A DNA stretch of 50,243 nucleotides from Patescibacteria group bacterium UBA6033 (lineage in GTDB: Bacteria; Patescibacteriota; Minisyncoccia; Phycocordibacterales; Phycocordibacteraceae): NCBI GenBank assembly GCA_002429325.1, contig DIZH01000006.1, forward strand, positions 1 to 50,243, read 5' to 3'. The notes beneath the pieces are model-generated. The model saw only the letters and a program-made list of their open reading frames with translations. It ran no database searches and was not told the origin of the DNA. The position numbers were made by a program, and so were the translations under genes. Positions 20,731 through 29,070 of the stretch are shown one piece after another. Positions within the stretch are counted from its first letter, which is position 1. Each line of letters starts with the position of its first letter.

Positions 20731-23406
20731 ATGCCTCCTTTTAACAATTTCACCACCAAAGCAAAAGAAGCCGTCAGGCGAGCGCACGAGCTTGCTATAG
20801 AGCGTGGACAGAATCATGTCTCGCCGATTCATTTGCTCGCGGCGCTCGTCCTCCAAGAAGAGTCGCTCGTGTTCTCAATACTCGACCGCATGGAAGTGGA
20901 TACCATCATGTTGGCTGATGCTGTGCTCGAGCATTTGGAAGTGCCGGAGAATGCATCAGTGCTCTCACCGTCCTATCAGATTTATCTCACGCCCGATCTC
21001 GCCCAGGCGCTCGAAGCCTCGGGGAAGATCGCTGCGCGTATGAACGATACATTCGTCGGCACTGAACACTTGTTCCTCGCTGTTATCGAACATCCAGGTT
21101 CTGCGGCAGATATTCTTGCGCGATTCTCGATTAATCGCGATGCAGCGCTCGCCATCCTCAAAGAGCTAAAGAGTTCAAAGGATGGACAGGGAAGCGAACC
21201 AAAGCGTTTCCGTGCACTCGCCAAATACTCGCGTAATCTCACCAAGATGGCGGCCGAGAATAAGCTCGACCCGGTGATTGGGCGTGATATCGAGATTAAT
21301 CGCGTCATTCAGATCCTTGCTCGGCGCACCAAAAACAATCCTGTCCTCATCGGTGAAGCAGGCGTTGGGAAGACTGCCATTGCTGAAGGGCTTGCAGCAC
21401 GCATGGCCACAGGCGACGTTCCAGAGACCCTGAAAGGAAAAGAGCTTTTGTCACTTGACCTCGGGCTCATGATTGCCGGCACGAAGTATCGTGGTGAATT
21501 CGAAGAGCGTATGAAGAACGTCATGAAGGAAGTCGAGCGCGCCGAAGGGAAAGTCATTCTTTTCGTTGATGAATTGCATACGCTCGTGGGTGCTGGCGGC
21601 GCCGAAGGTTCGCTTGATGCATCGAACATGTTGAAACCGGCGCTCTCGCGTGGCGAGATACGCGTCATTGGTGCGACGACATTGAAGGAATATCAAAAAT
21701 ACATTGAAAAGGACGCCGCACTCACTCGCCGCTTCCAGTCAGTGTTCGTCCAGGAACCATCGGTCGAGGACGGCATCGCCATCCTTCGCGGCCTGCGCGA
21801 CAAGTATGAGCTTTTCCATGGAGTGCGCATCACTGACGGTGCCATCGTCGCTGCAGTCGAACTCTCTTCCCGCTACATCAGCGACCGTTTCTTGCCTGAT
21901 AAGGCTATCGACCTCATCGATGAAGCCGGGTCTGGTCTGCGCATCGCGCTTGAGAACAAACCGCCTTTGCTTGAGGAAACCGACCGCAAGATACGCCGCC
22001 TTGAGATCGAGCGACAAGCGCTTCAGAAAGACCTTGATGGCGAGCATGCCAAAGAAATAAAAGAGCGCATCAAGGCTATTGATAGCGATGTCGCTGATCT
22101 CAAAGAGAAGACAAGTGAGCTCGAACTTAAATGGAAGAACGAAAAAGAAGTACTGACGGCTATACGCGCTGCGAAGACCGAGCTCGAGTCGCTCAAGATA
22201 CAGGCGGACAACGCCGAAGCCGCAGCAGATCTTGGTACGGTCGCAGAGATACGATACGGCAAGATACCTCACATCCAGAAGGACCTTGAGATAAAACTGA
22301 AGCGGCTTAAAACGCTCCAGAAGTCTCGTCGTGTGCTTCATGAGGAAGTGACCGAGCACGAGATTGCTGCCGTGGTATCGCGCTGGACCGGCATTCCGGT
22401 CGCAAAGATGCTCGAGGAAGAAGCGGCCAAACTCTCTCGCATGGAAGAGGCACTCAAAGCAAGCATCATCGGCCAGGATATCGCCGTGAAGAAAGTGACC
22501 GATGCCGTGAAGCGCTCTCGCGTGGGCATCAGCGACCCGAATCGCCCGATAGGTTCATTCCTCTTCCTTGGGCCGACCGGCGTAGGGAAGACGGAGCTCT
22601 CCAAGAAACTTGCAGAGTTCATGTTCAATGATCCCGAGGCACTCGTCCGCGTCGACATGAGCGAATTCATGGAGAAGCATTCAGTCGCGAAACTCATCGG
22701 CGCACCGCCGGGCTATGTGGGATACGAGGAATCAGGTTCGCTCACGGAGCATATCCGCCATCGTCCATATGCCGTCGTGCTTTTCGATGAGATCGAGAAA
22801 GCGCATCCAGAAGTATTCAATATCCTGCTGCAAGTCCTTGACTCTGGTCATCTGACTGACGGCAAGGGCCGCAAGGTGAACTTCAAGAACACCATTATCG
22901 TGCTCACGAGCAACATCGGCGGCGAGTTCATCGACAAGCTTGCGCATATCGGTTTCGGCATTGCCGATGCCACGGATGCCAGCCGTTACGATGAGACCAA
23001 AGAGAAGGTGATGGGAGCTCTTCGAGAGCACTTCCGTCCAGAGTTCCTCAATCGTCTTGATGACATCATCATCTTCGATCCTCTCGCGAAGGAAGCGCTT
23101 GCGCGCATTATCGACACTCAGGTTGAGGAAGTCGTGAAGCGCCTTGCTCAGAAGCGCATCACGCTCGCAATAGAACCGGGCGTGCATGCATGGCTCGCAG
23201 AGAAGGGATATAACCCCGAGTATGGCGCCCGCCCGCTCCGTCGCGCTATCCAAGACACCATCCTCACGCCGCTTGCGTCCATGATGGTGGACCAAGGTCT
23301 TCTCGAGGGAGGTGCCGTCACTGTCTCCCTCAAGAGTAATGAGCTTCACTTTGAAGTGAAGAAGAGCGCTACGCGCGCCCGAAAGGTCACTCCAGTGATG
23401 GCGTAG
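20731..23406 (+). CDS. clpB: ClpB-like AAA+ disaggregase carrying an IGF loop
   Basis: 891-residue ATPase with two AAA+ rings. A Clp N-domain covers about 1-145. D1 has GEAGVGKTA (about 208) and ILFVDELHTLVGAGGAEG. A full-length ClpB-type coiled-coil M domain spans about 400-525. D2 has GPTGVGKTE (about 614) and VVLFDEIEKAHPEV. ClpB normally lacks a ClpP-docking loop, but here AHIGFGIADATDASRYDETKEKVM has Ile740-Gly741-Phe742 just where ClpC and ClpX-type unfoldases carry theirs. It may therefore feed ClpP, as in ClpK-like chimeras. TATACT ends 9 nt before ATG. clpP is not in the window. Confidence 0.88.
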   Translation: MPPFNNFTTKAKEAVRRAHELAIERGQNHVSPIHLLAALVLQEESLVFSILDRMEVDTIMLADAVLEHLEVPENASVLSPSYQIYLTPDLAQALEASGKIAARMNDTFVGTEHLFLAVIEHPGSAADILARFSINRDAALAILKELKSSKDGQGSEPKRFRALAKYSRNLTKMAAENKLDPVIGRDIEINRVIQILARRTKNNPVLIGEAGVGKTAIAEGLAARMATGDVPETLKGKELLSLDLGLMIAGTKYRGEFEERMKNVMKEVERAEGKVILFVDELHTLVGAGGAEGSLDASNMLKPALSRGEIRVIGATTLKEYQKYIEKDAALTRRFQSVFVQEPSVEDGIAILRGLRDKYELFHGVRITDGAIVAAVELSSRYISDRFLPDKAIDLIDEAGSGLRIALENKPPLLEETDRKIRRLEIERQALQKDLDGEHAKEIKERIKAIDSDVADLKEKTSELELKWKNEKEVLTAIRAAKTELESLKIQADNAEAAADLGTVAEIRYGKIPHIQKDLEIKLKRLKTLQKSRRVLHEEVTEHEIAAVVSRWTGIPVAKMLEEEAAKLSRMEEALKASIIGQDIAVKKVTDAVKRSRVGISDPNRPIGSFLFLGPTGVGKTELSKKLAEFMFNDPEALVRVDMSEFMEKHSVAKLIGAPPGYVGYEESGSLTEHIRHRPYAVVLFDEIEKAHPEVFNILLQVLDSGHLTDGKGRKVNFKNTIIVLTSNIGGEFIDKLAHIGFGIADATDASRYDETKEKVMGALREHFRPEFLNRLDDIIIFDPLAKEALARIIDTQVEEVVKRLAQKRITLAIEPGVHAWLAEKGYNPEYGARPLRRAIQDTILTPLASMMVDQGLLEGGAVTVSLKSNELHFEVKKSATRARKVTPVMA

Positions 23407-23456
23407 TCTTCGCGCGCTCCATTGCGAAAATCGACCAATTCTGGTAAGTTTTATGC

Positions 23457-23612
23457 ATGTCCCAAGTCCGCCTTATCAAATTGAAGTCGACGAAGTCTCC
23501 GCACGTCATCTGGACGCGTAAGAATAAGAAGACTGTCGAACGCAAAATCGAGGTCACAAAGTTTGACCCGACGCTCAGGAAGCGCGTCCTTTTCAAGGAA
23601 GCCAAGAAGTAA
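23457..23612 (+). CDS. rpmG: 50S ribosomal protein bL33
   Basis: 51-residue basic protein, MSQVRLIKLKSTKSPHVIW to the end RKRVLFKEAKK, matching bL33 throughout (KLKST, TRKNKK, KFDPTLRKRVLFKE against the usual KLRST, TKNKR and KYDPxLRKHVxYKE). It has no zinc-binding CxxC pairs, so it is the cysteine-free type. It lies 50 bp after the clpB-like gene and is closed by a strong terminator. It is easy to miss because of its size. Confidence 0.92.
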   Translation: MSQVRLIKLKSTKSPHVIWTRKNKKTVERKIEVTKFDPTLRKRVLFKEAKK

Positions 23613-23615
23613 AAG

Positions 23616-23642
23616 AAAAACCGCCCGAAAGGGCGGTTTTCT
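23616..23642 (+). terminator. Terminator of rpmG
   Basis: AAAACCGCCC, GAAA loop, GGGCGGTTTTC. Confidence 0.9.
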
Positions 23643-23722
23643 TACTACCAAGTGAGGGAGAGAAATGAAATTGCCATTTCAATTTCCGAGCGAACGCAGG
23701 GAGGAAGATCACCTAAGTGATC
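23643..23722. other. Hairpin-rich spacer after rpmG
   Basis: Contains a lone CCAAGTGA half-site of the CACTTGG family (about 23648), a GAAATTG/CAATTTC hairpin, and AGATCAC-CTAA-GTGATCT at about 23707-23724, next to the 3' end of the PEBP gene. Confidence 0.45.
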
Positions 23723-24187
23723 TTATGCTCTCGAATAGGTGCCGATGAGCTCAGTTGTGGCGAGTGTGTGGCCCTGCATCTCTGCCTCAACCTCTTCTTT
23801 TGAAGCTCCTTCCTCAAGCTCGAGTTCGGTATCAAGCGCGTAGAGTTTAAATATATAGCGATGTGTCTTCGGTTCATGGTCAGGAGGCGGACACGGACCA
23901 GTGTAGTGCATATCGCCACGCGTATTCGCTCCAGGAGTGCCGATGGTTCCTCCTTCGGGGATACTGAGTGTTTCGGGTGGGATATTGAAGAGTATCCAAT
24001 GGGTGAAGAGTCCTTCGGGCATGAGCGCCACAGGAACATCGGGATCATCCATGATGAGGGCAAGCGATTGTGTATGCTCTGGTATTTCGGAAATCGTGAG
24101 CGATGGTGATAGTCTCCTATCTCCATCGCATGTGTATGCTCTCGGAATGCGTTCCGCGGGTTCGAATGCTGAACTTTCAATCCTCAT
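23723..24187 (-). CDS. YbhB/YbcL family PEBP (Raf-kinase-inhibitor-like) protein
   Basis: 154-residue phosphatidylethanolamine-binding-protein fold. The three ligand-pocket motifs are present: ALIMDDPDVP, FTHWILFNIPP and YTGPCPPPDHEPKTHRY. The YTCDGDRRLSP segment near the start is typical of the bacterial YbhB group. The cellular role of this group is unsettled. A TAAAAT box lies a few bases before ATG 24187, consistent with a leaderless start. It is transcribed away from eno. Confidence 0.92.
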   Translation of the reverse strand: MRIESSAFEPAERIPRAYTCDGDRRLSPSLTISEIPEHTQSLALIMDDPDVPVALMPEGLFTHWILFNIPPETLSIPEGGTIGTPGANTRGDMHYTGPCPPPDHEPKTHRYIFKLYALDTELELEEGASKEEVEAEMQGHTLATTELIGTYSRA

Positions 24188-24253
24188 GGTTTAATTTTAC
24201 CATTATCGAGCGTGTTATCTCTATGAAGCTAGTGCTATAGTTAAGTTATATCC

Positions 24254-25501
24254 ATGGCAACGATACGCTCTCTCTCAGCTCGAGAAATACTCGATTCACG
24301 CGGCGCGCCGACCATTGAAATCGAGCTCCAGACCGCCCACGGAAGCGGTATCGCCTCAGTGCCCTCGGGCGCCAGTGTCGGCGCGCATGAGGCGCTCGAG
24401 CTGCGTGATGGCGACCTGAGCGTGTATGGCGGGCGAGGCGTCTCAAAAGCCATCGCAGGAGTGAATGAAGAGATTGCAGAAGCGCTGCTCGGCAAAGAAT
24501 TCGATCAGCAATCGCTGGATGCGTTCCTCTCTGAACTTGATGGCACGCCCAATAAGAGTCGGCTTGGTGCAAATGCCATTCTCGGTGTATCTATCGCATT
24601 CGCGCGTGCAGCCGCCACAGAGGGCAGCATGCCGCTCTACGCGTATCTTGGCTCTTTGGATAATCGCCATTCTTTCACTCTTCCGCAGCCACTTTTCAAT
24701 ATACTGAATGGTGGCAAACATGCAGCGCACGGCATCGATATTCAAGAATCCATGCTTGCTCCAATTGGTTTTGAGACTATGCGGGAGAAGGTTGCTGTTG
24801 CGATGAGTTGTGTCGGCGCGCTCAGCTCGCTTTTGAAAGAAAAAGGATATGGCACCGATATGGGCGATGAAGGTGGATTTGCTCCTGCGCTCACGAGTAA
24901 CGATGAGGCGCTCGACTTGCTCGTCGCGGCAATCGAGCAAACCGGGCACACCACTGAACAAATTAAGCTCGCTCTTGATGTTGCCGCAAGTAGTTTCTAT
25001 ACCGAAGGGAAGTATGTCCTCAAAGCTGGGGGAGAGAGGGTCATGACGAGGGATGAGATGCTTCGGTGGTACAGTCACACGGCACAGATGTACCCAGTTA
25101 TTTCGATAGAAGACGGCTTTGCTGAAGATGACTGGGATGGATTCACTGCGCTTACGAAGGAGCTCAGTAATCAGCTCTTAATTGTAGGAGATGATCTGAC
25201 CGTTACGAATGTCGGGCGTATTGCGACAGCGATAGAGAAGAAAGCCGCGAATGCCTGCATTATCAAACCAAACCAGATTGGCTCAATTACCGAAGCAATT
25301 AGGGCGGTACAGACGGCGCGCGCTGCTGGATGGAAGATATTCGCTTCGCACCGCTCGGGAGAGACGATGGATACGTTCATTGCGGATTTTTCGGTCGGAC
25401 TCTCGTGCGACTATCTCAAGGCAGGAGCACCGACGAAAAAAGAGCGTATGGTGAAGTATACTCGGCTTATGGAGATTGAAGAGGAACTGCATCTCGTATG
25501 A
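24254..25501 (+). CDS. eno: Enolase
   Basis: Converts 2-phosphoglycerate to phosphoenolpyruvate. 415 residues, family length. Signatures: ILDSRGAPTIEIEL, SGASVGAHEALELRD, the Mg/catalytic segment GTDMGDEGGFAP, SIEDGFAEDDWDGF (Mg ligand), LLIVGDDLTVTN, the catalytic Lys region IIKPNQIGSITEAI and SHRSGETMDTFIADF. This is the first gene of a glycolytic run eno-pyk-gpm, which covers lower glycolysis in reverse order of reaction. The stop codon abuts inverted-repeat element E3. Confidence 0.96.
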   Translation: MATIRSLSAREILDSRGAPTIEIELQTAHGSGIASVPSGASVGAHEALELRDGDLSVYGGRGVSKAIAGVNEEIAEALLGKEFDQQSLDAFLSELDGTPNKSRLGANAILGVSIAFARAAATEGSMPLYAYLGSLDNRHSFTLPQPLFNILNGGKHAAHGIDIQESMLAPIGFETMREKVAVAMSCVGALSSLLKEKGYGTDMGDEGGFAPALTSNDEALDLLVAAIEQTGHTTEQIKLALDVAASSFYTEGKYVLKAGGERVMTRDEMLRWYSHTAQMYPVISIEDGFAEDDWDGFTALTKELSNQLLIVGDDLTVTNVGRIATAIEKKAANACIIKPNQIGSITEAIRAVQTARAAGWKIFASHRSGETMDTFIADFSVGLSCDYLKAGAPTKKERMVKYTRLMEIEEELHLV

Positions 25502-25502
25502 G

Positions 25503-25584
25503 CCCCGTTAGAAATTTCGGATTTGGAAACGGCGGTATAGTAATAGTGTGTATATGAAATCTGCCAATTCTATTTCTAACGGGG
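25503..25584. repeat. CCCCGTTAGAAAT inverted-repeat element, copy E3 (eno/pyk)
   Basis: 82 bp with perfect 13-bp termini CCCCGTTAGAAAT/ATTTCTAACGGGG. Its left end touches the eno TGA and its right end leads into the pyk GTG. It carries an internal TATAGT box (about 25533-25538), so it may supply the pyk promoter. Confidence 0.85.
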
Positions 25585-26387
25585 TGAGCTCACGTGCACA
25601 GATTGTTGCGACGATAGGTCCCGCAAGTGGGCAGGCGGATATGCTGAAGACTATGGTCGAGCGGCAGATGGATGTCGCACGATTTAACTTCGAATGGTTC
25701 GTGCCGGAACGGGCGTTGGAGCGGGAGCGCATTATCCTCGTCCGCGCCGCAGCAGCGGCGGCTGGCCGTACTATCCCTATCATTGCTGATTTGCCTGGGC
25801 CGCGCGTACAGCTTGCCGAGGGTCATACCTATGACCGTACGCGCCCATTCTCCATCTCAGAATTGGATGAAACGATGGTGCGTTTCTGTATCGACGAGAA
25901 CGTGGAGTATATCGCGCTTTCTTTTGTCGGAGCTGCAGATGATGTCGCACACTATCGAGAACTCGTACGGAAATATAACGGCTCGCAAAAGCTTATTGCG
26001 AAAATCGAACGCAAGGCAGCCGTCGATGCAATCGATAGTATCATCGATGCGGCTGATGCAATCATGGTAGCTCGTGGAGATTTGGGAAAGGAAATATCGC
26101 TCGAAGAAATTCCGTTCGTACAGAAAATGATTGTTGCCAAGGCGAATGCAGCAGAGAAGCCGGTCATCGTCGCGACGCAGATGCTTCTTTCTATGACGGA
26201 ACACTCAGAACCCACCCGAGCCGAGGTAACTGATGTAGAAGAAGCCATCCTGCAGGGAGCCGATGCTGTCATGCTGTCAGAGGAAACAGCTTCGGGCCAG
26301 TATCCGGTCGAAGCGGTAGCTATGATGGAGCGCATCATCACCGCTGCAGAACAGCATCAGGGCGAGCGCGTCCTTCATTTGCTATGA
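25584..26387 (+). CDS. pyk: Minimal pyruvate kinase
   Basis: Transfers phosphate from PEP to ADP. Only 267 residues against about 470 in E. coli. The barrel motifs are present: AQIVATIGPAS, ARFNF (substrate Arg and Asn), IAKIERKAAVD (catalytic Lys), AIMVARGDLG (Mg site), ATQMLLSM and PTRAEVTDVEEAILQGADAVMLSEETASGQYPVEAV. The B-domain lid is reduced to a short turn after IADLPGPRVQLAEG, and the C-terminal allosteric domain is absent. The start is GTG 25584 next to element E3, but in-frame ATG 25554 inside the element is an alternative that fits its TATAGT box. gpm overlaps by 4 nt. Confidence 0.88.
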   Translation: MSSRAQIVATIGPASGQADMLKTMVERQMDVARFNFEWFVPERALERERIILVRAAAAAAGRTIPIIADLPGPRVQLAEGHTYDRTRPFSISELDETMVRFCIDENVEYIALSFVGAADDVAHYRELVRKYNGSQKLIAKIERKAAVDAIDSIIDAADAIMVARGDLGKEISLEEIPFVQKMIVAKANAAEKPVIVATQMLLSMTEHSEPTRAEVTDVEEAILQGADAVMLSEETASGQYPVEAVAMMERIITAAEQHQGERVLHLL

Positions 26388-27022
26388 CCCTACCCGGTAC
26401 TCTTATCATCGCTCGGCACCACGAGTCAGAGTGGAACAAAAAAGGTATGTGGACCGGTACGCGCGATGTGCACCTCACTCAATATGGATTTGAGAAATCG
26501 AATGAAATGGGAAGCCTTCTGAAAGATATGCGTATTGATAACGCCTTCGCTTCCATGCAAGTGCGTTCGATAGAGACTCTTTCCTGCATGCTAAACACGC
26601 TCGGCATGTATCATGTGCCGGCACAGTACGTGCACGCACTCGATGAACGCGATTACGGAGACTATACGGGCAAAAATAAATGGGATATGAAAGAGGCCAT
26701 AGGGGAAGAAGCTTTTGACCATATGCGTCGTGATTGGAATTATCCGATACCAAACGGTGAGACACTGGAGATGGTCTATAATCGGGTCGTGCCTTTTTAT
26801 GAAGAAGTCGTCCTGCCGCTCTTGGTCGATGGCCGCAATGTACTCATTGTTTCCCATGGAAATGCGCTCCGGGCGCTCACTATCTATCTGGAGTCAGTAC
26901 CAACCGAGAAGGCGTGTGACGTAGAAATGCTGTTTGGCGCAGTGGTGCTATACCAGGTTGATAGCGAAGGGAGAATGGTGCAAAAAGACGTCAGAACAGT
27001 AAGCTCAGAGGTCCCGGCATAA
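26384..27022 (+). CDS. gpmA: Phosphoglycerate mutase, histidine-phosphatase superfamily
   Basis: Interconverts 3- and 2-phosphoglycerate through a phospho-histidine. 212 residues. The catalytic motif LIIARHHESEWN has RHH where RHG is usual, but the phosphorylated His is kept. WTGTRDVHLTQYGF, ALDERDYGDYTGKNKWD (acid/base Glu) and LIVSHGNALRALTIYLE (second His) support the dPGM family, slightly shorter than E. coli GpmA. Its ATG overlaps the pyk stop codon (ATGA), so the two are coupled, and with eno it completes 3PG to pyruvate. Confidence 0.88.
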   Translation: MTLPGTLIIARHHESEWNKKGMWTGTRDVHLTQYGFEKSNEMGSLLKDMRIDNAFASMQVRSIETLSCMLNTLGMYHVPAQYVHALDERDYGDYTGKNKWDMKEAIGEEAFDHMRRDWNYPIPNGETLEMVYNRVVPFYEEVVLPLLVDGRNVLIVSHGNALRALTIYLESVPTEKACDVEMLFGAVVLYQVDSEGRMVQKDVRTVSSEVPA

Positions 27023-27079
27023 GCCGGTTGTCGTTATTCCCAGTTGCATTTAAATATATAGATATGCTAATATATGCAT

Positions 27080-27370
27080 ATGTCAGAGCTGTGTAACGAC
27101 ATCGAAAAGCTAGGGAAGGGTATCGGCAATGCGAACCGCTACCGTATTTTAGAATCCTTGATGAAGGGTCCTCGTACGGTGAACGATATTGCACATGCCG
27201 TGCATCTTTCACAGCCTGCCGTGTCGCAGAATCTGAAAGTGCTGAAGGCTTCCGACCTTGTGATGGATGAACGTAACGGCCAAGAGATCTACTACACCAT
27301 TAACGTGCAGCATATGGCATCGTTACTTCAGAAACTCGCACTCGGACTTAAAAAGAGTGAATCTCATTAA
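27080..27370 (+). CDS. ArsR-family winged-helix regulator
   Basis: 96-residue DNA-binding repressor-type protein. The helix-turn-helix is NDIAHAVHLSQPAVSQNLKVLKASDL, followed by the wing DERNGQEIYYTIN. No CVCDL-type metal motif is seen, only one Cys near the N-terminus (ELCNDI), so the effector is unknown. ATG 27080 is preferred; 27074 is two codons upstream. The start is preceded by very AT-rich DNA with repeated ATATGC, a possible autoregulatory site. The LUD protein gene follows after 17 nt, a likely regulated partner. Confidence 0.88.
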   Translation: MSELCNDIEKLGKGIGNANRYRILESLMKGPRTVNDIAHAVHLSQPAVSQNLKVLKASDLVMDERNGQEIYYTINVQHMASLLQKLALGLKKSESH

Positions 27371-27387
27371 CATCTTATTTAATTACT

Positions 27388-28005
27388 ATGACCTACGATA
27401 CAATTCCAACAGCAGATATCCTCGCTCGCACCATCGCAGCTCTCAAAGAGCGCGGCGTTGAGGCGATTGTTGTCGAAAATAGCGCAGAAGCGCTTGCAAA
27501 AGTAAAAGAACTTATCCCTGCCGGTGTATCTTTGAATAATGGTTCATCGCGGACACTCGAGCAGATTGGATTCGTTGACTACCTTAAGGCAGGACAGCAT
27601 GGTTGGAACAATCTTCACGATGCAATTCTCGCTGAGACGGATCCAGTAAAACAGGAGGAACTTAGGAAGCAGTCAGTGCTCTCGGAGTATTACGTAAGCA
27701 GCGTACACGCCATCGCCGAGACGGGAGAAATGGTCGTCGCGTCGGCATCCGGCAGCCAGCTCCCGCACCTGACCTTCACTTCGCAGCACCTGGTGCTTGT
27801 CGCAGGAACTCAGAAAATTGTGCCGACGCTCGATGACGCGTTCGCACGCTTGAAAGACTATGTGTTCCCGCTCGAAGACGCACGTATGAAGAGCGTCGGG
27901 TATCCGGGAAGCCTCATGGCCAAGATACTCGTCATGGCACACGAGCTCCCGATGATGGGTCGCACCGTGAAGCTCATCCTGGTCAACGAGAAACTTGGTT
28001 TCTAG
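27388..28005 (+). CDS. LUD-domain protein (LutC/YkgG-like)
   Basis: 205 residues matching the LUD (DUF162) family: an N-terminal helix, IAALKERGVEAIVVENSAEAL, SLNNGSSRTLEQIGF, YYVSSVHAIAETGEMVVASASGSQLP, and a TQKIVPTLDDAFARLKDYVFP end. LutC-type proteins take part in lactate oxidation with LutA and LutB, but those Fe-S partners are absent, so it probably acts alone. The SASGSQ stretch is the usual conserved loop. It probably shares a transcript with the ArsR gene. Confidence 0.85.
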   Translation: MTYDTIPTADILARTIAALKERGVEAIVVENSAEALAKVKELIPAGVSLNNGSSRTLEQIGFVDYLKAGQHGWNNLHDAILAETDPVKQEELRKQSVLSEYYVSSVHAIAETGEMVVASASGSQLPHLTFTSQHLVLVAGTQKIVPTLDDAFARLKDYVFPLEDARMKSVGYPGSLMAKILVMAHELPMMGRTVKLILVNEKLGF

Positions 28006-28011
28006 CTAGCA

Positions 28012-28056
28012 AAGCGAAAAACGCGCCGCTCCTCTGGAGTGGCGCGTTTTTCGCTT
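28012..28056. terminator. Bidirectional terminator after the LUD gene
   Basis: Perfect 16-bp stem AAGCGAAAAACGCGCC / GGCGCGTTTTTCGCTT with a 13-nt loop. It serves the converging phosphatase-HIT gene too. Confidence 0.9.
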
Positions 28057-28978
28057 AGGATAGGTGTTCTATTCGCTGTTGTAATTTCTCGTTGAGCTTA
28101 ATGAAATCCTCCTGAGTTATTTTTGGATGACTCCATCCTTCAATAGTTATGCCATCACCGCTTCGTCGTGGAATAACGTGGAAGTGTGTGTGGATGATGT
28201 ATTGCCCAGCATCCAACCCGTTATTGAGAAGAACATTATAGCCTCCGTGATCAATAGTAAGAGCGTGTCCTATCTTCTTGATAGAGGAGAGAATATCGCT
28301 CAAGACCTCCTTCGGTACTTCAGAAAGATTGGAATATCTCTTTTTAGGAATCACCAGAATATGCCCATCTTCATTTCCAGGAATATCAAGGGACATGAAT
28401 GCAATCGAATGCGGCGTCTCGTCGAGCGTGATGAAAGGGAATCCGTTCCGGTGCGTAATCCGACCCGCGACGAAATCGCTGAAAAGATAGAAACGTTCGG
28501 AGACATTTTTAAACAAGACAGGGATCTCCTCAAAGATTTCCTTCACGGTGCGCTCGACCTTCTCTTCTACTGCTAAGCGATCGGTCTGATAGACAAGTAC
28601 CTCATCTTCTTCTATGTCTTTGACAGAAGTCTCCTCACCCAAAACGAGTTCATTGAAGAGTATAGCGTAGGAGTAATTAAATTCTGATTTGATATAGTCG
28701 ATATGGTCTTGTGCCATGCCAACAATCACGTCGTAGTGTTCGAGTATTTCTCGCGTCAATCGTCTTTGCTCGTGTCCTTGAGCATCGATGTTGAGTTCGC
28801 GCAGCGTTTCGAGCGTTTTAGGATCAATGGTTTGTGGCGCGGCAATAATGCCAGCAGAGCCGACAGTCCAATCAGTAATTCCATTGTCGGCCAGATATTT
28901 CTTGAAACTCAGTTCCGCGGACAAGCTTCTGAAAATGTTTCCTGTACAAACAAAGAGGATACTTTTTTGCTCGATCAT
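28055..28978 (-). CDS. Fusion of low-molecular-weight protein tyrosine phosphatase and HIT domain
   Basis: 307 residues. Residues 1 to about 155 form an LMW-PTP domain: the P-loop VCTGNIFRS has Cys11 and Arg17 in the C-x5-R-S order, with helix GMAQDHIDYIKS and downstream acidic residues. A linker leads to a HIT domain at about 168-275, including FPFITLDETPHSIAFMSL, HILVIPKKRYSNL and the catalytic triad HTHFHVIPR (His263, 265, 267). HIT proteins cleave nucleoside phosphoramidates or dinucleoside polyphosphates. The joined activities suggest handling of a phosphorylated protein or nucleotide adduct, but the substrate is unknown. No frameshift is seen between the halves. Confidence 0.88.
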   Translation of the reverse strand: MIEQKSILFVCTGNIFRSLSAELSFKKYLADNGITDWTVGSAGIIAAPQTIDPKTLETLRELNIDAQGHEQRRLTREILEHYDVIVGMAQDHIDYIKSEFNYSYAILFNELVLGEETSVKDIEEDEVLVYQTDRLAVEEKVERTVKEIFEEIPVLFKNVSERFYLFSDFVAGRITHRNGFPFITLDETPHSIAFMSLDIPGNEDGHILVIPKKRYSNLSEVPKEVLSDILSSIKKIGHALTIDHGGYNVLLNNGLDAGQYIIHTHFHVIPRRSGDGITIEGWSHPKITQEDFIKLNEKLQQRIEHLS

Positions 28979-29070
28979 TTTCTAATTATACAGTACTTAC
29001 ATTTGCAGGTCTTGCGGGACGAGATTTGACTGCATCTGACTGCGGACTTAACTAGCGCTATACTGGACTG

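Noticed and set aside
21739..22359. 206-residue open frame antisense to the clpB-like gene
   Set aside because: Shadow frame inside a well-conserved coding region; no independent signals.
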